From NCBI RefSeq assembly GCF_030540835.1, contig NZ_JAUOEK010000184.1, positions 62,001-126,000 of the forward strand: a stretch of DNA of 64,000 bases, in the 5' to 3' direction. The stretch is from Flavivirga aquimarina. GTDB lineage: Bacteria; Bacteroidota; Bacteroidia; Flavobacteriales; Flavobacteriaceae. The position numbers were made by a program, and so were the translations under genes. Below are positions 7,790-18,300 of this stretch, in pieces. How positions within the stretch are numbered: position 1 is the first letter of the stretch; each line of letters starts with the position of its first letter. The notes beneath the pieces were generated by a model. It saw only the letters and a program-made list of their open reading frames with translations. It was not told the DNA's origin and ran no database searches.

Positions 7790-10339
7790 TTACTTTTTAA
7801 CGATCTTACGGACTACTGTACCCTTATCGGTTTGTACTTTTAATACATAAGTTCCACTTGATAAGGCTGATAAATCAATCTTTTTACTATCCTCCTTTTT
7901 TTTTGACCATATTTCAGCTCCTTGGAGGTTATAAATTGCCAACTGTTCTATGATGCCCTCCATATCTATTGTTATACTTTCTGCAGATGGAATAGGATAT
8001 AACCTGAATGTCTCTTTTACTATATCTGGTGTGCTTAAACTACAATCTTTACCTCCATCTGTTATAGTCCAACCTGCATCAATTAGCTTTTGCCTTTCCG
8101 TTTCAGTATTACAATACACACTATTGCCTCCGTTAAAGTATACACCACTTTGCAATAACCCCCTACTACTCCATCCTTTTAAAAGAGCTTCATAATGTTC
8201 AGTAGAAAGCGTAACCCCTCGAAACATGTTCTTCATGGTTGTAACATTCGAAATATTCCAGCCTCCTATATCTTGGCTAAAACTTGTTGCACCATCAAAC
8301 ATCCCTTCCATATTTTCAACATTCCTAACGGAACTGTACCAGTTATCCAAACTTCCATTAAATTTTGATGCGCCACGAAACATATGCTTCATATTAGTAA
8401 CCTTAATAACATTCCAACCTTCCAAATCTTGATTAAAATCTTCCGCACCATCAAACATCCCCTCCATATTTTCAACACTCCAAACTACTATGTACCAACT
8501 CTCTAAACTCCCATTAAATTTTGATGCGCCACGAAACATATGCTTCATATTAGTAACACTACTAACATTCCAACTTATCAAATCTCGATTAAAATCTTCC
8601 GCACCATCAAACATCCCCTCCATATTTTCAACATTCCTAACGAAACTGTACCAGTTTTCTAAACTCCCATTAAATTTTGATGCGCCACGAAACATATGCT
8701 TCATATTAGTAACACCACTAACATTCCAATCTTTCATACTCTGATTGTAAGCTGTAGCGCCATCAAACATCCCTTCCATATACTTAACGTTACGAACATC
8801 ATTAGACCAATTCAACAAATTTCTGTTAAAGCTTGATGCTCCTCGAAACATATGTGTCATATTAGTAACCATTGATACGTCCCAGTCCTTTATATCTTGA
8901 TTAAAACGGGTTGCACCATCAAACATCCCTTCCATATCTTTAACATTACCAACCTGAGAATTCCAATTCCCTATATTTCCATCAAAACTTGATGCGCCGC
9001 GAAACATATTCTTCATACTGGTAACACTTGATACGTCCCAATTTCCGATATCCTGATTAAAATTAGATACCCCTCGAAACATGTTACTTAGGCTAATATT
9101 ATAATATGATAAATCTGGAGGATCTGTGGCATTTATTTGTAAATTCTCGCAACCATAAAAGGCATTTTCCATAGACTCCCAAGTTTGAGTACCCCAATTC
9201 TCGATAGTTTGTATTTTTAATTTATCACCAGAATTATTAAAATGAATTCTAGGAAAATCTTCAGAAATAGTTACAGTATATGTGCCAGCTAATGCATAAG
9301 TATGTGTAGCATTACCTTTTAAATCTACATCTGTTGTTTCGTCTCCCCAATTTACAGTATAATTATAACCCGTTCCCTCAGTTGGTATAGTAATGGACTC
9401 ATTTGCTGTGGTAGTTTCCCAGGTTGTTATAAACGGACAATATTTACCTCGATCATATATCCTCCAATTAAAATTATCTATAAGTTTTTGTCTGGCGTTT
9501 TCCGCCTCCTCACTACAATAGGTACTGTATCCTCCTCCAAATCTTAAATTAGATTGTAAAGAGAGGCTACTCCAACCTTTTAATAAAGCTTCATAGTTCT
9601 CTGTAGAAAGTTTAGACAAATAAAACATATCATACATGGTAGTGACATTGCTTACATCCCAGCTCCCAAGATTTTGATTAAATAAAATAGAGTAATAAAA
9701 CATGTCGGACATGTCTGTAACTCCAGAAACATTCCATTCTCCAATATCTTGATTAAATGTAACAGCATTTTGAAACATACTTGACATACTTTCAACATTT
9801 GACACATCCCAGTCTCCAATATCTTGATTAAATGCAACTGCCCTATGAAACATTTCAATCATATATTTAATATTTGATACATCCCAGTCTCCAATATTTT
9901 GGTTAAAACTTGATGCACCATCAAACATTCTACTCATATTTTCAACGTTAGATAAATCCGGAGTATCTGTTGCTTCTCCTTCTAAATATGCGCAACCACG
10001 AAAAGCTGCCAGCATAGAGTCCCACTTCTGATTTCCCCATTGCTTTATACTTTTAATTTTTAATCTATCGCCAGTGTTATTGAAATAAATTCTAGGAAAA
10101 TCGCCCGTAATTGTTACTGCATAAGTACCTGCTGTAGCATAAGCATGTGTTGCATTACCCGTTTGGTTAATACTTGTATCACCGTCTCCCCAATCTACGG
10201 TGTAATTATAACCAGCACCTATAGTAGGTATGGTGATAGACTCATTTGCTGTTGTCGTTTCCCATGTTGTGATAAATTGTGCTTGTAATGTTGTGCATAA
10301 ACTTAAGAGAAGTACCAAAAGCGGTATTTTTTTAATCAT
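7790..10339 (-). CDS. BspA-like repeat surface protein with T9SS type A sorting signal
   Basis: Secreted 849-residue repeat protein. A signal peptide ending LQAQ is followed by two copies of the same module: a PKD-like segment starting FITTWETTTANESITIP (about residues 21 and 304), then BspA/DUF285-type repeats with the signature MFxGAxxFNQDIGxWDVSxVTxM. Module 2 is expanded by a 52-residue double repeat. The C-terminus (about 775-849) is a type A T9SS signal: FRLYPIPSAESITID...IYNLQGAEIW...LSSGTYVLKVQTDKGTVVRKIVKK. The family is implicated in adhesion or surface display; the ligand is unknown. It sits between PDH and peptidase genes with no functional link to either, so it looks like an accessory insertion. 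Confidence 0.9.
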   Translation of the reverse strand: MIKKIPLLVLLLSLCTTLQAQFITTWETTTANESITIPTIGAGYNYTVDWGDGDTSINQTGNATHAYATAGTYAVTITGDFPRIYFNNTGDRLKIKSIKQWGNQKWDSMLAAFRGCAYLEGEATDTPDLSNVENMSRMFDGASSFNQNIGDWDVSNIKYMIEMFHRAVAFNQDIGDWDVSNVESMSSMFQNAVTFNQDIGEWNVSGVTDMSDMFYYSILFNQNLGSWDVSNVTTMYDMFYLSKLSTENYEALLKGWSSLSLQSNLRFGGGYSTYCSEEAENARQKLIDNFNWRIYDRGKYCPFITTWETTTANESITIPTEGTGYNYTVNWGDETTDVDLKGNATHTYALAGTYTVTISEDFPRIHFNNSGDKLKIQTIENWGTQTWESMENAFYGCENLQINATDPPDLSYYNISLSNMFRGVSNFNQDIGNWDVSSVTSMKNMFRGASSFDGNIGNWNSQVGNVKDMEGMFDGATRFNQDIKDWDVSMVTNMTHMFRGASSFNRNLLNWSNDVRNVKYMEGMFDGATAYNQSMKDWNVSGVTNMKHMFRGASKFNGSLENWYSFVRNVENMEGMFDGAEDFNRDLISWNVSSVTNMKHMFRGASKFNGSLESWYIVVWSVENMEGMFDGAEDFNQDLEGWNVIKVTNMKHMFRGASKFNGSLDNWYSSVRNVENMEGMFDGATSFSQDIGGWNISNVTTMKNMFRGVTLSTEHYEALLKGWSSRGLLQSGVYFNGGNSVYCNTETERQKLIDAGWTITDGGKDCSLSTPDIVKETFRLYPIPSAESITIDMEGIIEQLAIYNLQGAEIWSKKKEDSKKIDLSALSSGTYVLKVQTDKGTVVRKIVKK
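8210..9090 (-). repeat. 156-bp tandem repeat array inside the BspA-like gene
   Basis: The block ttgatgcgcc (or close variants), followed by a conserved cgaaacat(a/g)t stretch, recurs at 8365, 8521, 8677, 8833 and 8989, exactly every 156 bp. Each unit encodes 52 residues, from MFRGASKFNGSLENW to WNVSSVTNMKH. The units at 8365, 8521 and 8677 are nearly identical over long stretches; the outer ones are more diverged. The period keeps the reading frame. Confidence 0.9.
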
Positions 10340-10442
10340 TGTGATAGATTTTTAGGATTAATGACTCCAAAATTACCCTAACAATATAACCTGACCATTG
10401 ATGTAGATCAATAAATTCCTACCAATTAAAGTTGATTGAAAC

Positions 10443-10490
10443 AAAAAACCTATTTCAATCCCGATAACTATCGGAAGAAACAGGTTTTTT
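10443..10490 (-). terminator. Rho-independent terminator of the PDH operon with a palindrome in its loop
   Basis: AAAAAACCTATTTC pairs with GAAACAGGTTTTTT (one mismatch in 14). The loop holds the palindrome CCGATAACTATCGG. It lies between the stop of the E2 gene and the start of the BspA-like gene, both on minus, and is followed by T residues on the minus strand. Confidence 0.75.
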
Positions 10491-10553
10491 TATTTTATGA
10501 AAAGATTCCTGCTATTGTTTATCTCGAACGAAGATGAAAAGCAGAAGAATTTA

Positions 10554-12185
10554 TTATGCAAGCATGGTCACAGGGTTTTCAATATACCCTTTTAATGTTT
10601 GTAGAAATTGCGCTCCAGTAGCACCGTCAACCGTTCTGTGGTCACAGGCTAAAGATAGCTTCATTGTATTTCCAACAACTATTTTACCTTCTTTAACTAC
10701 AGGCTTCTCAATAATATTACCTACAGAAAGAATAGCCGAGTTTGGTTGATTAATAATCGATGTAAAGCTTTCTATACCAAACATTCCTAAATTAGAAACC
10801 GTAAAGGTACTGCCTTCCATTTCTGCCGGTGTTAATTTTTTGTTTCTGGCTTTTCCAGCTAATTCTTTAACAGCGGCTCCTATTTGTGGTAGTGATTGTT
10901 CGTTTGTAAACTTAACTACAGGAACTACCAATCCGTCAGGTACTGCTACAGCTACACCAACATGTACATGGTTGTTTAATCGCATTTTATCTGCGAACCA
11001 CTGTGAATTTACTTGTGGGTGTTGCTTTAATGCTAAAGCACAGGCTTTAACGATCATATCGTTATATGATATTTTTGTATCTGGGATAGAGTTGAATTGT
11101 TTACGGAACGCTATCGCATTTTCCATATCAAACTCTACATTTAAATAATAATGTGGTGCTGTAAACTTCGAATTTGTTAATGCTTTAGCAATCGCTTTTC
11201 GCATTTGTGAGTTTGTAACCTCATCAAAATCTTCTTGTCCTGTTGGAACAAATTTTCCAACGGATGCTCCTGAAGAAGCTGGAACAAAATTCTCAACATC
11301 TTGTTTAATGATACGTCCGTTTTCTCCAGAGCCTTGTACTTGAGATAAGTTAATCCCTTTTTCTTCTGCTATCTTTTTAGCTAATGGTGATGCGAACAAT
11401 CGTCCATTTGAAGAAATTACTTGAGTATTCTTATGTGACTTCTCGGCTGTGCTTGAAGTGACACTAGCTTCCTTTTTAGGTGCTTCTACTTTTGGAGCCT
11501 CTTTTTTAGGCGCTTCTTCAGATTTTACCGAACTAGTATCTACTTTAAAATTACTTGCTATGTCTTTAACATCTGTCCCTGCAGGACCTATTATAGCTAA
11601 TAAGGCATCTACTTTTGCCGATTCTCCTTCTTGCAATCCTACATGAAGTAATGTTCCTGCTTGAAACGATTCAAACTCCATTGTTGCTTTATCGGTTTCT
11701 ATTTCTGCAAGAATATCACCTTCTTCAACAGTATCTCCTATTTTTTTAAGCCATGTTGCAACAGTTCCTTCTTCCATCGTATCGCTTAAACGTGGCATAG
11801 TTACAACGATAACACCTTCTGGCAGTTCGACTTCGCTCACTGACCCATTATCGACTTCGCTCGCAGGCTCATCGTTCTGAATAACATCTTCTTTTACTTC
11901 TGCAGGAGCGTCACCGCCACCACTTAATAAACTTGTTATATCTTCTCCTTCATCTCCTATAATGGCTAATAAGGCATCCACTTTAGTTGTTTCTCCTTCT
12001 TGAACACCTATATGAAGTAAAGTCCCTTCGTTAAAAGATTCGAACTCCATAGTTGCTTTATCAGTTTCTATCTCTGCAAGGATATCGCCTTCTTCTACTT
12101 TATCGCCCACTTTCTTTAACCAAGCCGCAACGGTTCCTTCTTCCATCGTGTCGCTTAAACGCGGCATATTTACTACTATCGCCAT
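10554..12185 (-). CDS. Pyruvate dehydrogenase complex E2, dihydrolipoamide acetyltransferase
   Basis: Transfers the acetyl group from lipoyl-lysine to CoA in the PDH complex. It has two N-terminal lipoyl domains, each with the lipoylated Lys in ETDKATMEFESF (about residues 1-77 and 129-205). An Ala/Pro/Glu/Lys-rich linker and a peripheral-subunit-binding domain (ASPLAKKIAEEKGI...GSGENGRIIKQDV) follow, then the catalytic domain with the active-site motif DHRTVDG near the C-terminus. The two lipoyl domains are near duplicates. The gene starts 3 bp after the E1-alpha stop, so the pair forms an operon. E1-beta and E3 are not in the window. Confidence 0.96.
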   Translation of the reverse strand: MAIVVNMPRLSDTMEEGTVAAWLKKVGDKVEEGDILAEIETDKATMEFESFNEGTLLHIGVQEGETTKVDALLAIIGDEGEDITSLLSGGGDAPAEVKEDVIQNDEPASEVDNGSVSEVELPEGVIVVTMPRLSDTMEEGTVATWLKKIGDTVEEGDILAEIETDKATMEFESFQAGTLLHVGLQEGESAKVDALLAIIGPAGTDVKDIASNFKVDTSSVKSEEAPKKEAPKVEAPKKEASVTSSTAEKSHKNTQVISSNGRLFASPLAKKIAEEKGINLSQVQGSGENGRIIKQDVENFVPASSGASVGKFVPTGQEDFDEVTNSQMRKAIAKALTNSKFTAPHYYLNVEFDMENAIAFRKQFNSIPDTKISYNDMIVKACALALKQHPQVNSQWFADKMRLNNHVHVGVAVAVPDGLVVPVVKFTNEQSLPQIGAAVKELAGKARNKKLTPAEMEGSTFTVSNLGMFGIESFTSIINQPNSAILSVGNIIEKPVVKEGKIVVGNTMKLSLACDHRTVDGATGAQFLQTLKGYIENPVTMLA

Positions 12186-12188
12186 AGC

Positions 12189-13187
12189 TTATAATTTATG
12201 TTGAATAAATGGATAATCTTCTTGCTCGTAAACCACATCGTAAAGTTGTTGTACTTCTGGAAATGGAGATTCTTCAGCAAATTTTTCACATTCTGCTACT
12301 AGATCTTTTACGCGTTTATCAATCACTTTTAAATCATCTGCAGATGCGTATTTCTTTTCTAGAATAATATCTTTAACTTGAGTTATTGGATCTATTTTCT
12401 TATACTCTTCTACCTCATCTTTTGTTCTATAATGCTGCGCATCACTCATAGAATGCCCTCTGTATCGGTATGTTTTTAACTCTAAAAATGTTGGGCCACC
12501 GCCTTTACGTGCACGTTGTATAGCTTCATCAAATGCTTCTGCAACTTTTACAGGGTTCATTCCATCAACTGGGCCACATGGCATTTCATAACCTAAACCT
12601 AATTTCCATACATCTTCGTGGTTTGCTGTACGTTCTACAGAAGTTCCCATAGCATAACCATTATTCTCACAAACAAATACTACTGGAAGATTCCAAAGCA
12701 TTGCTAAATTAAATGTTTCGTGTAACGACCCTTGGCGGGCAGCTCCATCTCCAAAACAACAAAGCGTTACAGCATCGCTATTATGATATTTATCACCAAA
12801 CGCTATACCAGCTCCTAAAGGAATTTGTCCTCCAACGATACCGTGACCTCCATAAAAACGATGTTCTTTAGAAAATATATGCATCGATCCTCCCATACCT
12901 TTAGATGTTCCGGTAACCTTTCCATATAATTCTGCCATAACACGTTTAGGGTCTACTCCCATACCTATAGGTTGTACGTGATTTCTATAAGCTGTGATCA
13001 TTTTGTCTTTAGTCAAATCCATAGCATGCAAAGCACCTGCTAAAACAGCTTCTTGACCATTATACAAATGAAGAAATCCTCTTACTTTTTGTTGTATATA
13101 TACGGCTGCCAGTTTATCTTCAAACTTTCTCCAAAACAACATATCTTCATACCATTTCAGGTATGTCCCTTTAGTGATTTTTTGCAT
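12189..13187 (-). CDS. pdhA: Pyruvate dehydrogenase E1 component, alpha subunit
   Basis: Thiamine-diphosphate-dependent subunit that decarboxylates pyruvate. The ThDP motif runs from GDGAARQGSLHE to FVCENNGYAMGTS, the usual GDG-to-NN span. The conserved phosphorylation-loop-like segment YRYRGHSMSDAQHYR is present. At 332 residues it matches the separate alpha subunits of heterotetrameric E1 enzymes. It is the first gene of the operon, with E2 3 bp downstream. A Bacteroidota-type promoter lies 32 bp upstream. Confidence 0.95.
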   Translation of the reverse strand: MQKITKGTYLKWYEDMLFWRKFEDKLAAVYIQQKVRGFLHLYNGQEAVLAGALHAMDLTKDKMITAYRNHVQPIGMGVDPKRVMAELYGKVTGTSKGMGGSMHIFSKEHRFYGGHGIVGGQIPLGAGIAFGDKYHNSDAVTLCCFGDGAARQGSLHETFNLAMLWNLPVVFVCENNGYAMGTSVERTANHEDVWKLGLGYEMPCGPVDGMNPVKVAEAFDEAIQRARKGGGPTFLELKTYRYRGHSMSDAQHYRTKDEVEEYKKIDPITQVKDIILEKKYASADDLKVIDKRVKDLVAECEKFAEESPFPEVQQLYDVVYEQEDYPFIQHKL

Positions 13188-13218
13188 CGACTAATTTTAG
13201 ATTTTAATTAAGCAAATA

Positions 13219-13248
13219 CAAAAGTAATACATTGACAGTTATTGCAAA
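13219..13248 (-). promoter_or_regulatory. Bacteroidota sigma-A-type promoter for pdhA
   Basis: On the minus strand, TTTG (-33 element) is followed after 18 bases by TACTTTTG, matching the -7 consensus TAnnTTTG. The -7 element lies about 32 bp upstream of the pdhA ATG. Confidence 0.65.
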
Positions 13249-13396
13249 AACGGAAACTCATTAAAGTAAAAAAAATGTCAAAAAAAAAGCTCTTTATGGG
13301 CAAGATTATTTTTTTGATAATTTTTTATATTGAATACTATGGTATTTAAAATTTCTAATGTATTTATACCACATATATTTAATACCTTTTAAACTT

Positions 13397-13885
13397 TCAA
13401 AGCACCGATCTATCAAAAACAAGAGGCAATAGGTTTGCAAGTGAATTAGATTTAGCAACTTTTCCTGTGCTTCCCATAAAATAAATCTCTATAGGGGTAT
13501 CTTGTTTTATTTCATATTCAGCAATAGCTTGTCTACAAGCACCACAAGGCGGAATGGGTTCTGTGGTTTGCTTGTTTTTTGACCCTGCCGAAATAGCCAT
13601 TCTAATTATTTTTGCTTTTGGATATTGTGAACCCGCATAGTAAATTGCTGTTCGTTCTGCACATAATCCTGATGGATACGATGCGTTTTCCTGATTACTA
13701 CCAGTAATTATTTTACCGTTATCCAATAATAATGCTGCCCCAACACTAAAGTTTGAATAAGGAGCATAAGCTTTATCTCTAGCTTCGATAGCTTTTTGCA
13801 TAAGCAAAATCACTTCTTTTGGAAGCGCATCTAAATCGTCATAGAGATATAATGTAGTCGCTATTTTTATTTCCTTCATACTCAA
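13397..13885 (-). CDS. cdd: Cytidine deaminase
   Basis: Zinc-dependent deaminase that converts cytidine or deoxycytidine to the uridine form in pyrimidine salvage. At 162 residues it is typical of the homotetrameric Bacteroidota form. Catalytic motifs are intact: CAERTAI (zinc-ligand Cys and proton-shuttle Glu) and PPCGACRQ (two zinc-ligand Cys), plus APYSNFSVGAA for substrate binding. It is transcribed separately from pdhA, 209 bp away. Confidence 0.95.
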   Translation of the reverse strand: MSMKEIKIATTLYLYDDLDALPKEVILLMQKAIEARDKAYAPYSNFSVGAALLLDNGKIITGSNQENASYPSGLCAERTAIYYAGSQYPKAKIIRMAISAGSKNKQTTEPIPPCGACRQAIAEYEIKQDTPIEIYFMGSTGKVAKSNSLANLLPLVFDRSVL

Positions 13886-13972
13886 ATGTATTAAATAAAT
13901 TCACGAAATACGAAACTCATATTAAACTATTTATAATTGACTATAAATCAAAGATAAGTTTAGTGTAAACAA

Positions 13973-14002
13973 AAAAACTATTGTTCAATGAACAATAGTT
14001 TT
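13973..14002 (-). terminator. Terminator downstream of porV
   Basis: AAAAACTATTGTTC pairs with GAACAATAGTTTTT, with a short loop. T runs on both sides make it usable in either direction. It sits 28 bp past the porV stop. Confidence 0.75.
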
Positions 14003-14029
14003 TTATATATTTCTTTGTTTCGGTTTGGG

Positions 14030-15268
14030 TTAATACTCGTTATATGTACCTTCTCCTATATTAAATGTTAACGAAAAGCGCAATGTGTTTTCTAAAGGAC
14101 TCTGTACTTTTGATGCTGAAAACAGGTATGACAAATCAATATTTACAACTTTGGCTTTAAAACCGGCTCCTAATGCTAAAAATTTTCTAGCACCTTTATC
14201 TTCACTTTCGTTAAAATAACCTGCTCTAAAAGCAAAAGAATCTTGATATACATATTCTGCTCCTAATGACCATGTAAACTCCTTTATCTCTTCACTAAAA
14301 CCACCTGGAGCATCTCCAAACGATTGAAACATTCCTGATAAAAAACTAACATCCCGATCTTTACCTTCTATAATGACATCTTCTTGTTCCAAGCTTCCTA
14401 ATGTATCATCTTCTTCTGTATAAACACCATCATTATTATCGTCTGAATAATTAAATTGGTCTCCTAATATTGGAGGCGTAGGCACCAATAGTTTTGCTAC
14501 CTCTAGGGTTACAGCGACTTTGTTATAATTATCAAATATAAAGTCGAATCCACCTCCTAAACGTAGGGTTGTAGGTTGGAAGTTCTCATCACCACCTTCG
14601 TCATATTTAAATCTTGGTCCAATATTTTGAATGGCAAATCCTAAACGCCAACGTCCGTTAAAATCGGCATAAGCCTCTTCTTCACTTTGATAATATCCGG
14701 AAAGGTCTACACCAAAGGTACTAGCAGATGTTGCATCTCCATCTACACCACTTAGTCTTAAATCTGATAGCAAATAACGCATAGCTACCGACATTCCAAA
14801 CTGATCTGTTAGTCTTAAAGCATAAGAAGCATCTATAGTAAGCTCATTAGGTCTTTGTATTAATGGGGTTGCAAATTCATCTTCTACAAACTCAATATCC
14901 CCTAAAGAAAAATATTTAAAACTTGCAGCAAATGCACTACGTTCGTCTAATCGATTAAAATAAGTAACGTTTCCTAAAAAAATATCGTTAACCAATTTAC
15001 TTAAGTAAGGTGTATAACTTACTCCTATACCCATTTTATTTTCTGAAAACAGATATTTAGATGAATTCCATTGTTGTGAAAAAGCATCAACAGAAGTTGC
15101 CACTCCCATATCTCCCATAGCAGCAGCTCGGGCATCTGGGGCAATTAAAATAAACGGTAATCCAGTAGTAATAACTCTACTATCGTTAGGTTTTGGAATT
15201 ATTGTTGTTTGAGCACCTAATTTTAGTACTGAAACAAAGGTTAATACTATTAATATTCTATTCTTCAT
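14030..15268 (-). CDS. porV: Type IX secretion system outer-membrane protein PorV (LptO)
   Basis: Outer-membrane beta-barrel shuttle that carries T9SS cargo from the translocon to the attachment complex. It has a signal peptide (LIVLTFVSVLKLGAQ) and the very conserved PorV opening GLPFILIAPDARAAAMGDMGVATSVDAFSQQWN. FadL-like barrel strands follow, ending in LRFSLTFNIGEG. The acidic loop around 275-310 is typical. It is encoded 99 bp after porU on the same strand; the porV-porU-gldJ neighbourhood is conserved in Flavobacteriia. At 412 residues it is full length. Confidence 0.96.
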   Translation of the reverse strand: MKNRILIVLTFVSVLKLGAQTTIIPKPNDSRVITTGLPFILIAPDARAAAMGDMGVATSVDAFSQQWNSSKYLFSENKMGIGVSYTPYLSKLVNDIFLGNVTYFNRLDERSAFAASFKYFSLGDIEFVEDEFATPLIQRPNELTIDASYALRLTDQFGMSVAMRYLLSDLRLSGVDGDATSASTFGVDLSGYYQSEEEAYADFNGRWRLGFAIQNIGPRFKYDEGGDENFQPTTLRLGGGFDFIFDNYNKVAVTLEVAKLLVPTPPILGDQFNYSDDNNDGVYTEEDDTLGSLEQEDVIIEGKDRDVSFLSGMFQSFGDAPGGFSEEIKEFTWSLGAEYVYQDSFAFRAGYFNESEDKGARKFLALGAGFKAKVVNIDLSYLFSASKVQSPLENTLRFSLTFNIGEGTYNEY

Positions 15269-15285
15269 GTATTAAATTTAGTTAG

Positions 15286-15293
15286 CAAATATA
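15286..15293 (-). promoter_or_regulatory. Putative -7 promoter element for porV
   Basis: TATATTTG on the minus strand matches TAnnTTTG, 18 bp upstream of the porV ATG. No clear -33 TTG is seen, so porV may also be read through from porU. Confidence 0.4.
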
Positions 15294-15367
15294 ATTTTTA
15301 TTTTTAAAAACTTTTCTAGCTCTATCTTTAACTTGTACAAATATTCGATCAACAACATTAAATATTC

Positions 15368-18300
15368 TTACAATATAACCAGTTTTTCAATTTTTTCTAC
15401 TTTTTTGTTCAATAAATTTGAACGCACTGTGAGCTTATAGATATAAACACCTTTTCCTATTTTATCTCCAAAATCATCTCTGCCATCCCAAACAATGTCC
15501 CTAGACAGCGAACTTGTTGTTTTTATACCACCCGATGTTACTCCATTAATTGTTCTAATCAATTTTCCTGAAACGGTGAATATCTGTATAGAAACGTCTA
15601 AAGGTTCCGAACTATTGTGATTGAACCAAAATTCTGTATAATTCACAAAAGGGTTTGGATAATTAAGCACGTTATTTATAACTAATTCTTGGTCTTCATC
15701 AAATACTATAAACTGAATTTCAGAAATTGAAGAGTTATTATATACATCCCAGGCTTTTAAAGTTAAGGTATGCAACCCCGGCTCTAAATCCCTAAATGGA
15801 AAACTCACAACTCCTTTTTTATAATCGTCTACTTCTGTTTGATAATAATCATTTAGAACTACCGGATTTGTTTCATCGCCATCTATTATAGCTACAATAT
15901 CATGTCCTATACCACTTGCTGTATTAATCCCGTTAGCATCTTCCATTTTAGCTAATAGTGTTGGCGACTCATTTGTTATACCACCCGACACAAAGTTCTC
16001 ATCATTCATATAAAGCGTAATAACAGGACCTATATTATCTTCTTCTGCATTTTCATTTAACCCTCCTATCTTAACTGTATTAATGCTTGCGCCAGCCTGA
16101 TCTTGGGATAAGGCTTCATTTTTTGAATAAAAACTTACTTTTCCAAACCCTACAGGAATACCAATATCTTTTGGAACCACAAAATCAAACTCAAATTTAC
16201 CGTCTTTAACTGATGCCTGACCTCTAAATATAATTTCTCCAAGTGTTTCAAAGTCTAATCTTATCGTTTGTCCATTTAGCTGTGTTCCATCATTTGCAAG
16301 CGTTTGCCTATCAATAAACTTATCATAAATTGTTGTTGATAGTGTTCCGTTATAATTCGTTATTAAATTTCCGGAAACATCAACTACCTCGCCTGCCAAT
16401 TTCACATAACTTAACGCTTTTAATGTATCTGTGGCCTGCGTAATAGGCACATCATTAATTTCGGTTAATCTTATGTTTGGTTCAGGAAAAGCTAATTTCA
16501 TAGCTGGATCCCCTATAAAGAACACTAAATACTTTTGAGGATTTCCGGAAACGGCAGGATCATTTTTCGCCAGCCTTAATGCTTCTGCCATTGAGGGGTA
16601 TTCGTAATCCTCATAAGTATCATTATTACTATAAGAGAACAAATATTGACCTAAATTATTATTAAAAGTAATTCCGAAATTAACAGATATCTGCCTAGTA
16701 GTTGTAATTAAACCAATAGCTCCTGCTTCTTTATTCCAATATGTAAATTCCCCTGCTGTTTCTCTAAACGGATTATCAAACTTGGTATACTCGCATGTTA
16801 CGGTTACAAAGCAATTTAATTTACAAAAATTACGAAATCCCTCAACATCTGTTTTTAAAAGAATACGCTCTTGTGCTAAACCTTCTTCCCCTCCATGTCC
16901 AAAATAATTTACAACCAAAGCACCATTATCAACAGCATTTACAATTTCATTTGTTACTTCTGGATATCTATCACCTCCTGCCGATGTTTCTTGCTGAAAT
17001 GCATCGGAATGTATTTTTACAACATTGATAAATGGTTTTTCTTGAGCCACTAAGTTCCCTATATTATCGGTTGTTTCTTGTAATAAACCTTCCCAACTTA
17101 GGTCAACATCATCCGAAATAACCACAAAATTATTACGCCAACTCCCAAATGCTTCCTTAGCGTAATATGATGCTACTTTATCTACCATTTCTTTAGCTCG
17201 TAACGGTGTATCTGCTAAAATTCTGCCTACAGCAATGTCTAATCTATCACTTGTGGACATGGTTCCCTCATCGGTATCCATCATACCATAAAAATCATCA
17301 GAAATAAAGGAACTTGTTAGATTAAAACTATCATAAGAATGCCATGAAGGAACTATATTAGTATTGTTTGCAATTCTATCCTTATAATCGAAAGACCCAT
17401 CTCCAAATAAACACACATATTTTATTCTGTTTTCTGGTGTACTAGCATTGTCATACACATACTTAATCAAATTCCTTATAGCTCCAATATCTTGGTTCCC
17501 CGAACTAAATTCGTTGTAAATCTCATCTAGCCCAAACACTTTAACATTCAGATCATATTGGGTTCTGTTTATCTCTGCTAAACGTTCGGCTTCACTAATC
17601 ATATTATTTGGAGTTACTATGATGTAATCTACATCTTGAAACTCTCCTTGACTATTTTGAAAAACGGTTCCTTTTATATTTTGGTTATTAATGGTTGTTT
17701 CCGAATCTATTTTTGGCTCAAAATAATCCGATGGCGTTACAGCGACAAAAGTTTTTAAACTTCCTAAAGTAGAGGTAAAGCTAAGACTTGAAGCTGCTTC
17801 TGTATTTATATAATTAGAAACATTATATATATCGGTAACTTCCCAAATTTCTGAAACTTGCGATGTATTAGTCATATTATATTGCCCTATTCCAGAGGTT
17901 GAAGCAACGACACTATTTTTAAATTGAAATTGTTCTCCAGTAAAATTTAGGGAGCGTGTCGCTTCTATTGATATATAATCTAAATATGCTTTTGTACTTG
18001 GGTTTCCCTGATTATCAAAATTAAGTCCTACTTCTACTTTTTCACTGCTTACGTTAACATTAGTATTAACAGAGTCATGACTTGCTAAATTAGGAGATGT
18101 TGTGCCACCCATATTTAATGTTGAAACTGGCGTCCCGTTAACCGTTACTCCTATAGTACTTGATGTTGTAGATGCAGCTGCGGTATAAACTCTTAGGTTT
18201 ATGGGCTCTGATGTCACCAAATCTGGAAAATCAAATTCAAAAGTTTTATTATTATCTATATCAAATTCGTCACCAAACCAGCGCCTTCCTAAAGAAGCAA

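Noticed and set aside
8210-9090. CRISPR array
   Set aside because: The 156-bp units have no unique spacers and keep one reading frame encoding BspA-type repeats.
9652-9858. Small minus-strand frame inside the BspA-like gene
   Set aside because: It is a shifted-frame shadow of the repeat gene, with no start region or composition of its own.
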